NCBI RefSeq assembly: GCF_001752365.1
Contig: NZ_MEIY01000001.1
Location: 1,734,799 to 1,798,798, forward strand
Direction of reading: 5' to 3'
Length of the DNA: 64,000 nt
Source: Marinobacter sp. X15-166B
GTDB taxonomy: Bacteria; Pseudomonadota; Gammaproteobacteria; Pseudomonadales; Oleiphilaceae
The notes under the pieces were generated by a model. It searched no databases. It saw nothing but the letters and a program-made list of their open reading frames with translations, and was not told the origin of the DNA. This document shows positions 34,229 through 43,910 of this stretch, piece by piece. Within the stretch, counting starts at the first letter, position 1; every line of letters begins with the position of its first letter. The translations under genes were made by a program, and so were the position numbers.

Positions 34229-37057
34229 GTGATCAAGGTATTGCTACGGGTCATTATAGCGGTGCTCGGATTCGGGACGCTGCCGGTGATGGCCGAGCCG
34301 CCGGTGGCATCGCCCGCGCCGGTGCTGGGCGTGGAAGAACTGGCGTGGCTCGATCAGCTGGAAGGCATAACCATCGGGGTGCAACCGGGCCAGGTGCCGC
34401 TGGCCTTTGAAACCCTGAACGATGGGTTGGCGGGCACCTATCTGGATTACATGGACATGCTGGCGACCAAACTGGGGGTGGCGGTGCGCGGGGTCGCCGG
34501 CACAGCCACCGAGCTGGAATCTTGGCTGCTCAGGGGCGACATCGACGCCCGCCTGGTCGCTCTGGTGCCCGGACAGACTCTGGGCACCGGGGTGCTGTCC
34601 ACTGCACCCCTGATGACGCTGACCTACGGAGTGTTCGTGGATGCCGGGGATGCCAGTGTCCGCAAGCTGGGGGACCTCGAGCGGCGACGCATTGCCCTGA
34701 TCGAGGGCGACCCCAACCAGTTTGTGTTTCTTGATCCGGTCGAGAATTTTGTGCCGGTGCCGGTGGCGAACGTCAGCGAAGCGGTCAGCATGATCATGTC
34801 GGGTCAGGCGGACGCCTTCGTGGGGCCGGTGCCGGTGGTCACCGATTACCTGCAAGCGGCGCTGATCAACGGCATCGGTCTGGCGGTGCTGCTGGACAGC
34901 CAGTCCGTGGACGTGTTCCTTGAAGTGCCGGACGAGCACCCGCGAATGCACCGCGTGCTTGACCGGGCCGTTGAATCGATCAGTCATAACGAGCACCGCA
35001 GCATTCGTCAGTCGTGGCTGCCGTTTGTGGTTCCCAAGGCCGGGGAAGCGCAGGACGTGGAACTCAGTGGGGCGGAGCTGGACTGGCTCAAGCGCAATCC
35101 GGAGCTGCGTGTGGGGCTGCGCTCCAGCTGGCCCCCGTTTGAGTTTTTCGAAGAGGGTCAGTTTCGTGGCCTGGCCCCCGACCTGCTCGCCCGTTTTGAA
35201 ACCAATCTGGGGGTCAAGTTCGACCGTCGGGCTTTTGATCGCCTGGGCCGGGCCGAGGAGCAGTTGCGCAGTGGCGAGATCGATATCCTGCCCGCGTTAT
35301 CGCAAACTCCCCAACTGGAAGGGGAGTTTCTGTTCAGCCGGCCTTACCTCAGCCTGCCCATCGTGCTGGTGATTCGTGACGATGGGCGCTTCATCGGTGA
35401 CTTGCGGGAGCTGCGCAGGGAGCGCGTGGGGGTGGTTCGCGAACAGGCGGGGCATGCCTATCTGCTGATCAACCATCCGGATCTGAACTTGTACCCGGTG
35501 CCCACCGTGGAAGACGGATTGCTGGCGCTGTCGAACGGCGATCTGGACGTGATGGTGACCAACATCCCGGCGGTCAGTTATATCGTGTCCCGCCTGGGAT
35601 TGTCGAATCTGCGTATTACCAGCATCACCCCCTATCAGTACCAGTTGCGCATGGCGGTGCGCAAAGACCGGCCCGAATTGTTGCGCATCATCAACAAAAC
35701 CCTGGGGAGCATGGACGCGGTCGAAACCGAGTCGATTTATAAGCGCTGGGTGCAGCTGGATATTGAACACGCCACTGATTACACCGTGGTCAAACGGGTC
35801 ATTCTGGTGGCCGTGCTGGTGGTGCTGATCTTTTTGTACTGGAACCGCAAACTGTCCCGGGAAGTGGACGAACGGATCAGTTCGGAAACCGCGTTGCGCT
35901 TCAGCGAAGATCAGCTGCGCGCGGCCAAGCTGGAAGCTGAGCGACTGGCCCGGGAGGCAGAAAGCGCCAACCGGGCCAAAAGCGAATTTCTCGCCAACAT
36001 GTCCCATGAAATACGCACCCCCATGAATGCGGTGATTGGCTACAGTGATCTGCTGGAGAAAACCGTCACCGACCCCCATCAACGCACCTATATCGAGGCC
36101 ATACGCGCGGGCAGCCGCAGCCTGCTGATGCTGATCAATGACATTCTGGATTTGTCCCGGATCGAAGCGGGCAAGCTGCGACTGGAGTACAACCCCTTGT
36201 CCGTGCGGCGCTTACTGGATGATGTGCGGCATATTTTTGACCTGCGGGCGGTGGAACAGGGCATCACCCTCGAAGTGAATGTCGCTTCGGACATGCCCGC
36301 GGCCATGATGCTGGACGGAACCCGGTTGCGGCAGGTGCTGTTCAATCTGGTGGGTAATGCGATCAAGTTTACCCACCAGGGCGGCGTGACGGTGACCGCT
36401 ACGGCCACCCCGGTCAGCGCTCCGCAGCTGTCGGCGGAGGCCCCCGCCGCCGAGGGCAAGCGCCCCTACAAAGCGCTGCAGTATTATGCGCTGGAGATCA
36501 CCGTGGTAGACACCGGGATTGGTATCGCGCCCGATCAGCAGCACCTGATTTTTGATGCCTTCGAGCAACAGGAAGGGCAAAGTACCCGGCGATACGGCGG
36601 CACGGGGCTGGGGCTGGCCATCAGCCGCAAACTGGCCACCATGATGGGCGGCGAACTGACGGTGACCAGTGAGCTGGGCGCAGGCTCCACGTTTGTGGTC
36701 CGATTGCCGCAGGTGCAGGTCACGGCGCTGACCGAGGAATCGGAATCGGAGCTCCCCCAGGCTGAGCAGCCGTTGATCGAGACCCTGAACATGCGGGAGC
36801 GGGGCTGGCTCAGAAACCAGCTTCTGGGCGACTTCGGTGATGAGTGGAAGGTGGTGCGTGAAAGTGGCGACCCGGAAGAAATGAAGGCGTTTGCGTTACG
36901 GGTGATCGCCTGGGGCGAGCAGTTCCGCTCGCGGCGGGTGACCTTGTACGGCGAAAAACTGCTCGCCGACGTGGAGGCCTTCAATCTGGATGCGGTGAAC
37001 CATGCGCTGGAGGCTTTCCCGGGACTGCTGGAAACCCCAAGCAGCACCCTCGGTTAA
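34229..37057 (+). CDS. Sensor histidine kinase with two periplasmic solute-binding domains
   Basis: This 942-aa membrane kinase starts with a signal sequence (residues 1-23). Two SBP_bac_3-type domains follow (~50-255 and ~275-505), the second opening with [20 protein letters not shown] single membrane helix ([16 protein letters not shown]) lies near residue 527, then a short coiled coil. The HisKA domain has the phospho-acceptor His593 in [12 protein letters not shown], and the HATPase domain has [19 protein letters not shown] and [12 protein letters not shown]. The architecture is like BvgS/EvgS but without PAS, receiver or Hpt domains; the last 85 residues are of unknown type. No response regulator lies nearby. 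It starts at GTG 34229. Confidence 0.93.
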   Translation: MIKVLLRVIIAVLGFGTLPVMAEPPVASPAPVLGVEELAWLDQLEGITIGVQPGQVPLAFETLNDGLAGTYLDYMDMLATKLGVAVRGVAGTATELESWLLRGDIDARLVALVPGQTLGTGVLSTAPLMTLTYGVFVDAGDASVRKLGDLERRRIALIEGDPNQFVFLDPVENFVPVPVANVSEAVSMIMSGQADAFVGPVPVVTDYLQAALINGIGLAVLLDSQSVDVFLEVPDEHPRMHRVLDRAVESISHNEHRSIRQSWLPFVVPKAGEAQDVELSGAELDWLKRNPELRVGLRSSWPPFEFFEEGQFRGLAPDLLARFETNLGVKFDRRAFDRLGRAEEQLRSGEIDILPALSQTPQLEGEFLFSRPYLSLPIVLVIRDDGRFIGDLRELRRERVGVVREQAGHAYLLINHPDLNLYPVPTVEDGLLALSNGDLDVMVTNIPAVSYIVSRLGLSNLRITSITPYQYQLRMAVRKDRPELLRIINKTLGSMDAVETESIYKRWVQLDIEHATDYTVVKRVILVAVLVVLIFLYWNRKLSREVDERISSETALRFSEDQLRAAKLEAERLAREAESANRAKSEFLANMSHEIRTPMNAVIGYSDLLEKTVTDPHQRTYIEAIRAGSRSLLMLINDILDLSRIEAGKLRLEYNPLSVRRLLDDVRHIFDLRAVEQGITLEVNVASDMPAAMMLDGTRLRQVLFNLVGNAIKFTHQGGVTVTATATPVSAPQLSAEAPAAEGKRPYKALQYYALEITVVDTGIGIAPDQQHLIFDAFEQQEGQSTRRYGGTGLGLAISRKLATMMGGELTVTSELGAGSTFVVRLPQVQVTALTEESESELPQAEQPLIETLNMRERGWLRNQLLGDFGDEWKVVRESGDPEEMKAFALRVIAWGEQFRSRRVTLYGEKLLADVEAFNLDAVNHALEAFPGLLETPSSTLG

Positions 37058-37419
37058 AGGCAGTCGTATTGGCTGTGGCGGTCAAACGCCACGGCGATCA
37101 TGTCGTACCCTTCGGCCGAGAGCGAGCGAATCAGCTCGCGGTCGCCAATGAGCGCCATGCAGATCTTGTGGACGTTGGCCTGTAGTTGTTCCGCCGGCGG
37201 CTCAATGTCGAAGCGAAAGTCCACAATCAGATATTTTCGATCAACCGCGGAGGTCCGCGGAATGTCCTCGCGCTCAACACTGTCGAAACCAATGTAGCGA
37301 ACTTCGGTGGGGGCAAACAGGCTGCTCATCAGCACATCGAGATTTTCTGCAAGTGCCGCAGAGGATGCGGCGAGACCGCAAAGCAACGCACTGGCTCGGA
37401 CAAACATCCCTGGCGCCAT
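37054..37419 (-). CDS. Small secreted protein of unknown function
   Basis: This 121-aa protein has a signal peptide (residues 1-24, ending SSAALAEN) and a mature domain of about 97 residues with two cysteines (KICMAL and the final YDCL) that could form a disulfide. I do not recognise the family. It converges on the sensor kinase gene with a 4-base overlap of stops, so it is not in that operon, although the pairing could be functional. ATG 37419 lacks a strong ribosome site apart from GGGAGGT. The 195 bases from 37420 to 37614 contain an AT-rich stretch and presumably promoters for this gene and its divergent neighbour; nothing else is seen there. Confidence 0.72.
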   Translation of the reverse strand: MAPGMFVRASALLCGLAASSAALAENLDVLMSSLFAPTEVRYIGFDSVEREDIPRTSAVDRKYLIVDFRFDIEPPAEQLQANVHKICMALIGDRELIRSLSAEGYDMIAVAFDRHSQYDCL

Positions 37420-37614
37420 AAGAACCTCCCTTTACGCACTGTAACGCAGCGACAAGCACTGTTACAGGTATTATTGCAGACTTTAGTGGCCACGGGTTGC
37501 TGTGTCGCTGATATTTTTCAACTGTTTGCGTCGTACTTGTCAGCGGAAATCACTTATCATCTGACTGGTGGTTAAAAAACACGCGCAATGGAGCCCACAG
37601 GGAGGGACAGGCCA

Positions 37615-38187
37615 ATGTTTCAACTGATATTCAAAGGTGAGTGTTTGCCCGGGGTGGCCCCCGAGGCGGCCCGTGCCAACGCCAGAACCTTATTCAAGGC
37701 ATCGCTGGAGCAGATCGACCGAATGTTCAGTGGGCAGCCGGTGGTGATCCGCAACCAGCTCGAGCAGGCCCAGGCTGAAAAGTACATCGCTGTGCTCGCC
37801 CGGCACGGGTTGAAAGCCTACGCCCAGCCCATGACCCGGGTGGAACCGGAACCATCACCTGCGGCTTCCGAGGCACCCGAACCCGCAGCTGCACCGGCCG
37901 CACCGCCAGCTTCAGGCCCCCGGGTGGAGCCGGGCGAGCGTCCCAGACTGGCCGGTGACCGGGTGGACAAAATCCTCACCGGGTCCGCGTTGTCACTGGC
38001 TCCCGTTGGCGTGACGCTCAGTGAACCCGGCAACATCGAAGCGCCGATGTTCGAGCATCTGGACGACTGGACCCTGGCAGCACCCGGCAGTGATCTGTCG
38101 GAACCCACGGAGCCGCCGCCGCCCATCGTTCCCGACACCTCGCACCTGTCACTGGCCGATGACCCGGGCGACGAGCATGACCGGTAA
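37615..38187 (+). CDS. Protein with small N-terminal domain and Pro/Ala-rich linker
   Basis: This 190-aa protein has a compact N-terminal domain (residues 1-72). Its pattern of FKGECLPGVAPEAARANARTL, FSGQPVVI and AEKYIAVLARHGLKA resembles the small domain that precedes DUF805 and similar membrane domains in other proteobacterial proteins. Here no membrane domain follows; a proline-alanine linker (~78-115) and an acidic tail make up the rest. ATG 37615 has GGAGG nine bases upstream; the earlier in-frame ATG 37588 lacks one. The stop directly abuts the patatin-family gene, so the two are one operon. The function is unknown. Confidence 0.68.
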   Translation: MFQLIFKGECLPGVAPEAARANARTLFKASLEQIDRMFSGQPVVIRNQLEQAQAEKYIAVLARHGLKAYAQPMTRVEPEPSPAASEAPEPAAAPAAPPASGPRVEPGERPRLAGDRVDKILTGSALSLAPVGVTLSEPGNIEAPMFEHLDDWTLAAPGSDLSEPTEPPPPIVPDTSHLSLADDPGDEHDR

Positions 38188-40416
38188 ATGGCGCACGGGG
38201 TGAGCACTGAACGGCTGCTGCTGTTGTTGGTGGCACTGCTGCTGGGGACCGCCGGACACGCAAATGAAACCACCGAAGCGCCGGTAACCCGACCGGTGGT
38301 CGGGCTGGTGCTCAGCGGCGGCGGTGCCAAGGGACTCGCGCATGTGGGGGTCTTGCGGGTGCTGGAAGAAATCAAGGTGCCGGTCGATCTGATTGTCGGC
38401 ACCAGTGCCGGCTCGGCGGTTGCGGCCCTGTATGCCCTGGGCATGCCGGTTGACGAAATTGAAGACCGCTTTGTCGACATGAACTGGTTATCCAGTTTTC
38501 AGGACAGTCCGGGGCGGGCCTACAAACCGGTGCGGCGCAAACAGGAAGACTGGCGCTATCCGGTGACGCCCGGGATCGGTCTGCGGGCCGACGGTGTGCA
38601 CCTCGGTCGTGGGCTGATTTCCGGTCAGAATCTGGGTTTTATTCTGAACGAACTGACCCGGGATGCCGCTCTGGTGAAGGACTTTGATCAGCTGCCCATA
38701 CCGTTTCGGGCGGTGGCAACGGACCTGGAAACCGGTCGCCAGGTGGTCATCGGAGACGGCCATCTGGCGGAAGCGGTGCGCGCCAGCATGAGCATCCCCG
38801 GGGTCTATGCCCCGGTCAGCAAAGACGGCCGGCTGTTGGTCGATGGCGGGGTGGCCAATAATATTCCCGTCAGTGTGGCCCAGCAGATGGGGGCCGAAGT
38901 GGTGATCGTGGTGGACATCTCCGACACCCTGGCGGCCGGAGACAGTCTGGCCGGGGCGTTCTCGGTGGTCAATCAGCTGACCACCCTGATGACGCGGCTC
39001 AACTCCGAAGCACAGCTTGAGCGACTGAGTGCGGCCGATGTGTTGATCCAGCCGGATCTGGAGGCCATTACATCGGCCGATTTTTACGACGCCCCCATTA
39101 TCATCGAGCGTGGTGCCACCTCCGCCCGCAAACGAGCCGTTGCCCTCAACCGCCTCAGTGTGGACGCCGCCGCCTGGCAGCGCTATACCGACCGGCGCCG
39201 GCGGCGACAGTTCGAGCCGGGCCTCATCACCGACATCACCGTCAATAAAGATTCACGCCTGTCCGCGCAGTTTATCAGCTCCCGGGTGAGCCAGCGCATC
39301 GGCGAGCCGCTGGACGTGCAGCAACTGGAAGAAGACCTGAAGCAGATTTATGGCCTGGGCTACTACGAGACGGTCGCCTACAGCCTGGCGCCGGCGGACG
39401 GGGGTTCGGTGCTGGAATTGGACGTCGACGAAAAAAGCTGGGGGCCCAATTACCTGAGTTTTGGCCTCGGCTACGAAGATACCTTTACCGGTGACACTCA
39501 CTTCAACATCGCCGCTGCCCTGCGCATGACCGAGTTGAACGCTCGGGGGGGCGAGTGGCTGACCGGGGTGCAGCTGGGCACCGAACCTTATGTGCGAACC
39601 GAGTGGTTCCAGCCGCTGGATTACAGCTTCCACCGGTTTGTGATCGCGGGGGCTGAATACGAACAACGAAACCTGAACGGGTTTGATGGCGCCGGTAACC
39701 GGATATCCGAGGTCAATGTGGCCCGCAGCCAGGCCGACTTTGCGTTTGGCTACGAACTGGAAACCCGGGGCGAGCTGCGGTTGGGGTTGACCCGGGGGTA
39801 CGCCACGACCGACGGGCGGTTCGGCGGCGCGCCGGGTGGCGATACCAGAGTCAGTCGGGGCAGCTGGCATCTGCGCTACCTCTACGACACCATGGACGAC
39901 GCCCACCTGCCCGGTGAGGGTCGGATTGTCGGTCTGAAAACCACCTTTGAACGCCCCGGGCTCGGCGGAGAACGGGATTACGATCGGGTGACCGCGATCT
40001 TCTCCGAGGCGCTGCAGTGGCGTCAGTATCATCTGGTGGGCCTGCTGTATGCGGACACGGTGGTCCGTGGTGAAGCAGGGGTGGAAGATTATGTGCTGCT
40101 GGGCGGCTTTCGCCGCCTGTCGTCGTTCAGTCACGGTGAAATTGCCGGCCAGGATGCGGCGCTGGTATCCGTGTTCGGCTATCGCAAGTTTGGCGGCCCC
40201 TTTGTGCCTTATTTTGCCGGTGCCGGGGTGGAGACCGGCAATGCCTGGGACAGTCTGGCGGATATCCGCAGTGCCACCCTGTTGCGCTCCTGGAGCCTGT
40301 TTGCCGGCATCGACACCTTCCTGGGTCCCGTCCAGGTGGCCGGTGCCTACAACAACGACACCGGCTGGTCCGGGTATCTGAAAATCGGTTATAGCCTGGG
40401 GCGCCTGTTCGACTAG
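38188..40416 (+). CDS. Patatin-like phospholipase with POTRA and outer-membrane barrel (PlpD type)
   Basis: This 742-aa protein has a signal peptide (1-25) and a patatin domain (~32-225). That domain holds the oxyanion loop GGGAKG, the nucleophile Ser73 in GTSAG, and the catalytic Asp219 in DGG. A POTRA-like region lies around 345-415, and a 16-strand barrel of the BamA/TpsB superfamily runs to the end. This is the plan of type Vd proteins such as PlpD of Pseudomonas, in which the barrel secretes or holds the phospholipase. No Ser or Asp is missing, so it should be an active lipid hydrolase. It follows the small-domain protein without a gap and converges on the cardiolipin synthase gene. Confidence 0.93.
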   Translation: MAHGVSTERLLLLLVALLLGTAGHANETTEAPVTRPVVGLVLSGGGAKGLAHVGVLRVLEEIKVPVDLIVGTSAGSAVAALYALGMPVDEIEDRFVDMNWLSSFQDSPGRAYKPVRRKQEDWRYPVTPGIGLRADGVHLGRGLISGQNLGFILNELTRDAALVKDFDQLPIPFRAVATDLETGRQVVIGDGHLAEAVRASMSIPGVYAPVSKDGRLLVDGGVANNIPVSVAQQMGAEVVIVVDISDTLAAGDSLAGAFSVVNQLTTLMTRLNSEAQLERLSAADVLIQPDLEAITSADFYDAPIIIERGATSARKRAVALNRLSVDAAAWQRYTDRRRRRQFEPGLITDITVNKDSRLSAQFISSRVSQRIGEPLDVQQLEEDLKQIYGLGYYETVAYSLAPADGGSVLELDVDEKSWGPNYLSFGLGYEDTFTGDTHFNIAAALRMTELNARGGEWLTGVQLGTEPYVRTEWFQPLDYSFHRFVIAGAEYEQRNLNGFDGAGNRISEVNVARSQADFAFGYELETRGELRLGLTRGYATTDGRFGGAPGGDTRVSRGSWHLRYLYDTMDDAHLPGEGRIVGLKTTFERPGLGGERDYDRVTAIFSEALQWRQYHLVGLLYADTVVRGEAGVEDYVLLGGFRRLSSFSHGEIAGQDAALVSVFGYRKFGGPFVPYFAGAGVETGNAWDSLADIRSATLLRSWSLFAGIDTFLGPVQVAGAYNNDTGWSGYLKIGYSLGRLFD

Positions 40417-40444
40417 CGGATCCCCCCGATGGGGCCAGCGCCCG

Positions 40445-41876
40445 TTACAGAACCGGGGCCAGCAGGCGGATCGCGCGGCAGGTGATCCGGAATAACAGAG
40501 ATCGGTGGCTGTAATCGGTCTCCGTCATTTTGCGGCACAGCTGCAAATCCTGTTCCAGCATGGCGGTGACCTGGGCAACGAACGCGGGGGCGGTATTGAG
40601 CGCGGTGATTTCAAAGTTTAGACGCATGGAGCGGTTGTCCAGGTTGGCGGTGCCCACGGCCGCGTAACGGTCGTCCACCAACACCACTTTCTGGTGCATG
40701 AACCCCGGTTGGTAGCGGTAGATGCCGACGCCCGCGTGACTGGCTTGCACCAGATAGGAATAGGCCGCCAGCTGCACGAAGATATTGTCTGATTTCTGCG
40801 GGATCAGGATCTTGACGTCCACGCCCCGCAAAGCCGCCAGCTGCAGGGCATTGACCACCTGCAAATCCGGCACGAAATAGGGCGAGGCAATCCACAGCCG
40901 GGTGCGGGCATTGTTGATGCAGTTGAGAAAAAACAGGGTGCAGGTTTCATGGGTATCCGCGGGGCCCGTCGGTAGAATCAACACCTCCTGATCCCCCGGC
41001 AACGGGTCGGGTAGCTGCCAGTTCAGCTGCGGCGTGGCCCCGGTGGCCCAGCTCCAGTCTTCAACCCACGCCAGTTGCAGCCCCAGCACCGCTGGGCCGG
41101 TAATCTGGCAATGGGTGTCCCGCCATGGGGCCTGATGGGCGACGCTGCCGAGATATTCATCCGCCAGATTGATGCCACCCACAAAACCAATGGTGCCATC
41201 GCAAATCAACAGCTTGCGATGATTGCGGAAATTGATCTGAAAGCGGCGCCGGCGGATGTTGCCATCGCCGAAGGACGCCACGCTGGCGCCCGCTTTGCTG
41301 AGGGCGTTGAGGTAGCCCCGCGACAGGCCGAAACTGCCGATGTCGTCGTATCAAAAAAAACACCTTCACGCCTTCCGCCAGTTTCCGTTGCAGCACATTT
41401 TTTATACGTCGCCCGACCTTGTCAGAACGAACGATATAGAATTCCAGCAGAATGTAGTGTTGGGCCTGCTCCATGGCCGTAAACAGCGCCTGAAAGGTGG
41501 CTTCGCCGTTGCGCAGCAGTTCGCAGTGATTGCCGTTGGTGAAGGGCTGGCCGCCGAGCCGGCTCAGCAGGTGCAACTCATCCAGGGCATGCTGGTGCTC
41601 GGGACTGGCCACCCGATCGATCTTGTGCTCAAAATGGGTCAGCAGCGGCGCCAGTGAGCGCTCGCCGAGCCGCCGCGCCTGCACGTAGCCGCTGAACCGG
41701 TTGCGGCCAAACAGGGCAAACAGAGGCACCGCCAGAAAGGGCAGACCCAGCAGGGCGATGATCCACGCAATGGCGCCTTGCGGCGTTCGGTAGGACAGCA
41801 GTATGCGGTAAACGCTAAACAACGCCGTAGCATAGAGCAGGGTTATGCCCAGCGTGACAAAAGACAAATGCTCCAT
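40445..41876 (-). pseudogene. cls: Cardiolipin synthase, frameshifted
   Basis: Two frames together encode a phospholipase D-family cardiolipin synthase of about 476 aa. The N-terminal part (41876 to about 41352) has two membrane helices and EFYIVRSDKVG. The C-terminal part, in another frame, has both HKD motifs (NHRKLLICDG and MHQKVVLVDDRYAAVGTANLDNRS, read across about 20 residues). The break is beside the A8 run at 41353-41360. One extra T at 41351 turns the expected LYDDIGSFGL into LIRRHRQ. Removing that base restores one continuous frame. The start MEHLSFVTL at 41876 is normal. This is either a real inactivating mutation or a sequencing error; the rest of the gene shows no decay. Confidence 0.88.
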
Positions 41877-42016
41877 GGGCTGAATGTTCCTTGTGCGGGC
41901 AAGGCGATAGGGCGATCCCGGGGTGTTGGTCGCCTGGGTTGCATTGACGTGGCGCACCCCGGGGACGCAGAATGCCCGCTTCCATAATGTGTTTCAGTTC
42001 ATGGGGGTGGCTTAGA

Positions 42017-42814
42017 ATGAGTGTAGCATTGAACAGTCGGGTGACAGGGCAGGGAGAACCCCTGATTGTGCTCCACGGGTTGTTTGGTTCCCTGGAGAAT
42101 CTGGGGGCCGTCTCCCAGCAGCTCAAACAGGATTATGAAATTCATGGCCTGGATCTGCGCAATCACGGTGGCTCGCCCCATACCGACTCGATGGACTACC
42201 CCGGCATGGCCGCAGATGTCATCGCTTATATGGATGCGCAGGGCCTCGGGCAGGCCCATTTCCTGGGGCACTCGATGGGCGGCAAGGTCGCCATGCAACT
42301 GGCGTTGAGCTATCCCCAGCGGGTCGCCCGGCTGATCGTTGCCGATATCTCCCCCGTGACCTACCCGCCCCACCACAACGAAGTGCTGGAAGGTTTGCAG
42401 GCACTGGATCTGCACGGGGTCACCAGCCGCAAGCAGGCGGATGAAGCACTGGCGCCGTATGTGGACACGCCGGGGGTGCGCCAGTTTTTGTTAAAAAACC
42501 TGGTGCGTCTGCCCGCGGATGAGCGTGAGGATGACAATCTGCAGTTTCAATGGCGCCTGAACGTCCCGGTGATCGTGGCCGATTACCCCAAACTGGCGCG
42601 GGCGCCGGAGGGGGAGGGGGCATTCGACGGCCCGGTGCTGTTTCTCAAAGGGGCCAATTCAGCGTACATTCAGACCAAGCATCATGAGCAGATCAACCGG
42701 CTGTTTCCGGATGCCGAGATACGGGTGATTGAAGACGCAGGCCACTGGTTGCACGCCGAACAAACCGCCGAGTTCGTCGCGTGCTGCCAGGCCTTTTTGA
42801 GCCGGTCGTTGTAA
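42017..42814 (+). CDS. Alpha/beta hydrolase, YbfF esterase type
   Basis: This 265-aa hydrolase has LIVLHGLFGSLENL near the start, the nucleophile elbow FLGHSMGGKVAMQL (Ser near residue 93), a late DGPVLFLKGANSAYI and DAGHWLHAE with the catalytic histidine. It matches E. coli YbfF, an acyl-ester or acyl-CoA hydrolase of uncertain natural substrate. ATG 42017 gives the family start MSVALNS; the frame is open further upstream but without a plausible start. It diverges from the cardiolipin synthase gene and stands alone. Confidence 0.9.
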   Translation: MSVALNSRVTGQGEPLIVLHGLFGSLENLGAVSQQLKQDYEIHGLDLRNHGGSPHTDSMDYPGMAADVIAYMDAQGLGQAHFLGHSMGGKVAMQLALSYPQRVARLIVADISPVTYPPHHNEVLEGLQALDLHGVTSRKQADEALAPYVDTPGVRQFLLKNLVRLPADEREDDNLQFQWRLNVPVIVADYPKLARAPEGEGAFDGPVLFLKGANSAYIQTKHHEQINRLFPDAEIRVIEDAGHWLHAEQTAEFVACCQAFLSRSL

Positions 42815-42922
42815 TCCCGATCCGGTGCGGTAATAGTGTGTGACGGATATCTGCTACTCTGAGGTTCGCAGCTCAACACAGGCTTTGGCCTTATCTACAC
42901 AGATTGAACAGGAGAACACCCA

Positions 42923-43909
42923 ATGAGCGACGTAATGCCTGCGGGCGATCAAGAAGCCCGGTGCGTGGTTTATGACCGGTTTGGTGAAGCGGAGGTGTTG
43001 CGCACGGCCACTATGGCGGTGCCGGAGCCTGAGGCGGGTGAGGTCTGTGTGCGGGTGGCCGGCGCCGGACTCAATCCCATCGACTGGAAAACCCGCAAAG
43101 GGTTGGGCTTTGCGGCCCGTCAGATCGAAGATTCGCTGCCCTGGACCCCGGGCTATGACATGTCCGGAGAAGTGGTGGCCATCGGAAGTGGCGTCACCAC
43201 CTTTGCGGTTGGTGACCGAGTGATGGGCATGATCGGGTTTCCCAGTGCGGGTGGCGGGTACGCCGACTACGCCATCGCCCGTGCCGACGAGTTGGTGATG
43301 GTGCCGGAAGAACTGGACCTGGTGACTGCCGGTGCGCTGCCGCTGGCGGCCTTGACCGCCTGGCAGGCGCTGTTTGAGGTGGGCAAGCTGGAGCCCGAAC
43401 AGAAGGTGCTGATTCTCGCCGGCGCCGGGGGCGTTGGTCATTTTGCGGTGCAGTTTGCCTTTGCCCGGGGCGCCCACGTGATTGCCACCACATCGGAACG
43501 CAACACCGATTTTCTCGACAAGCTGGGTGCGCACGAGATTATCGATTATCACACCACCAATGTAGAGGAAGAGTGTTACGGCCTGGATCTAGTGCTGGAC
43601 CTGCTCGGTGGTGAAGCGGGTAAACGAGCCCTGCGCACTCTGGGGGAGCAGGGCGTACTGGTGACCGTGCCTACGGTCACCGCGGATGAAATCATCTCCG
43701 CTGCGGAAGAACTGGGGCTGCGGGCCCACGGCATGACGGTGAGACCGGATGTGTTCCATCTGGAAGAGATTGCCGAGCTGATTGAAGACGGTGACGTCAC
43801 CATTCACATCGACCAGCGCTATCCGCTGGAAGCCGCGGCCGACGCGCACCGCACCCTGGAAACCGGACGGGTGCGGGGCAAGCTGGTGTTCGACTGCCGA
43901 CAGGCCTGA
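42923..43909 (+). CDS. Zinc-type alcohol dehydrogenase/quinone oxidoreductase-like protein
   Basis: This 328-aa protein is a medium-chain dehydrogenase/reductase of the NADPH:quinone oxidoreductase branch. It has a GroES-like domain (WTPGYDMSGEVVAIGSG near residue 74) and a Rossmann domain with ILAGAGGVGHFAVQFAFARG near 171. The cysteine ligands of structural and catalytic zinc are absent, as expected for this branch. ATG 42923 has AGGAG ten bases upstream. It is monocistronic and converges on the antiporter gene with a one-base gap. The substrate is unknown, probably a quinone or enone. Confidence 0.9.
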   Translation: MSDVMPAGDQEARCVVYDRFGEAEVLRTATMAVPEPEAGEVCVRVAGAGLNPIDWKTRKGLGFAARQIEDSLPWTPGYDMSGEVVAIGSGVTTFAVGDRVMGMIGFPSAGGGYADYAIARADELVMVPEELDLVTAGALPLAALTAWQALFEVGKLEPEQKVLILAGAGGVGHFAVQFAFARGAHVIATTSERNTDFLDKLGAHEIIDYHTTNVEEECYGLDLVLDLLGGEAGKRALRTLGEQGVLVTVPTVTADEIISAAEELGLRAHGMTVRPDVFHLEEIAELIEDGDVTIHIDQRYPLEAAADAHRTLETGRVRGKLVFDCRQA

Positions 43910-43910
43910 T

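Noticed and set aside
41340..41365. Programmed frameshifting at the T8 run of cls.
   Set aside because: A slip on the T run would give -1 or +1 at the run itself. The -1 frame is nonsense and the needed shift adds one base after TTG with no known slippery pattern, so mutation or sequence error is simpler.
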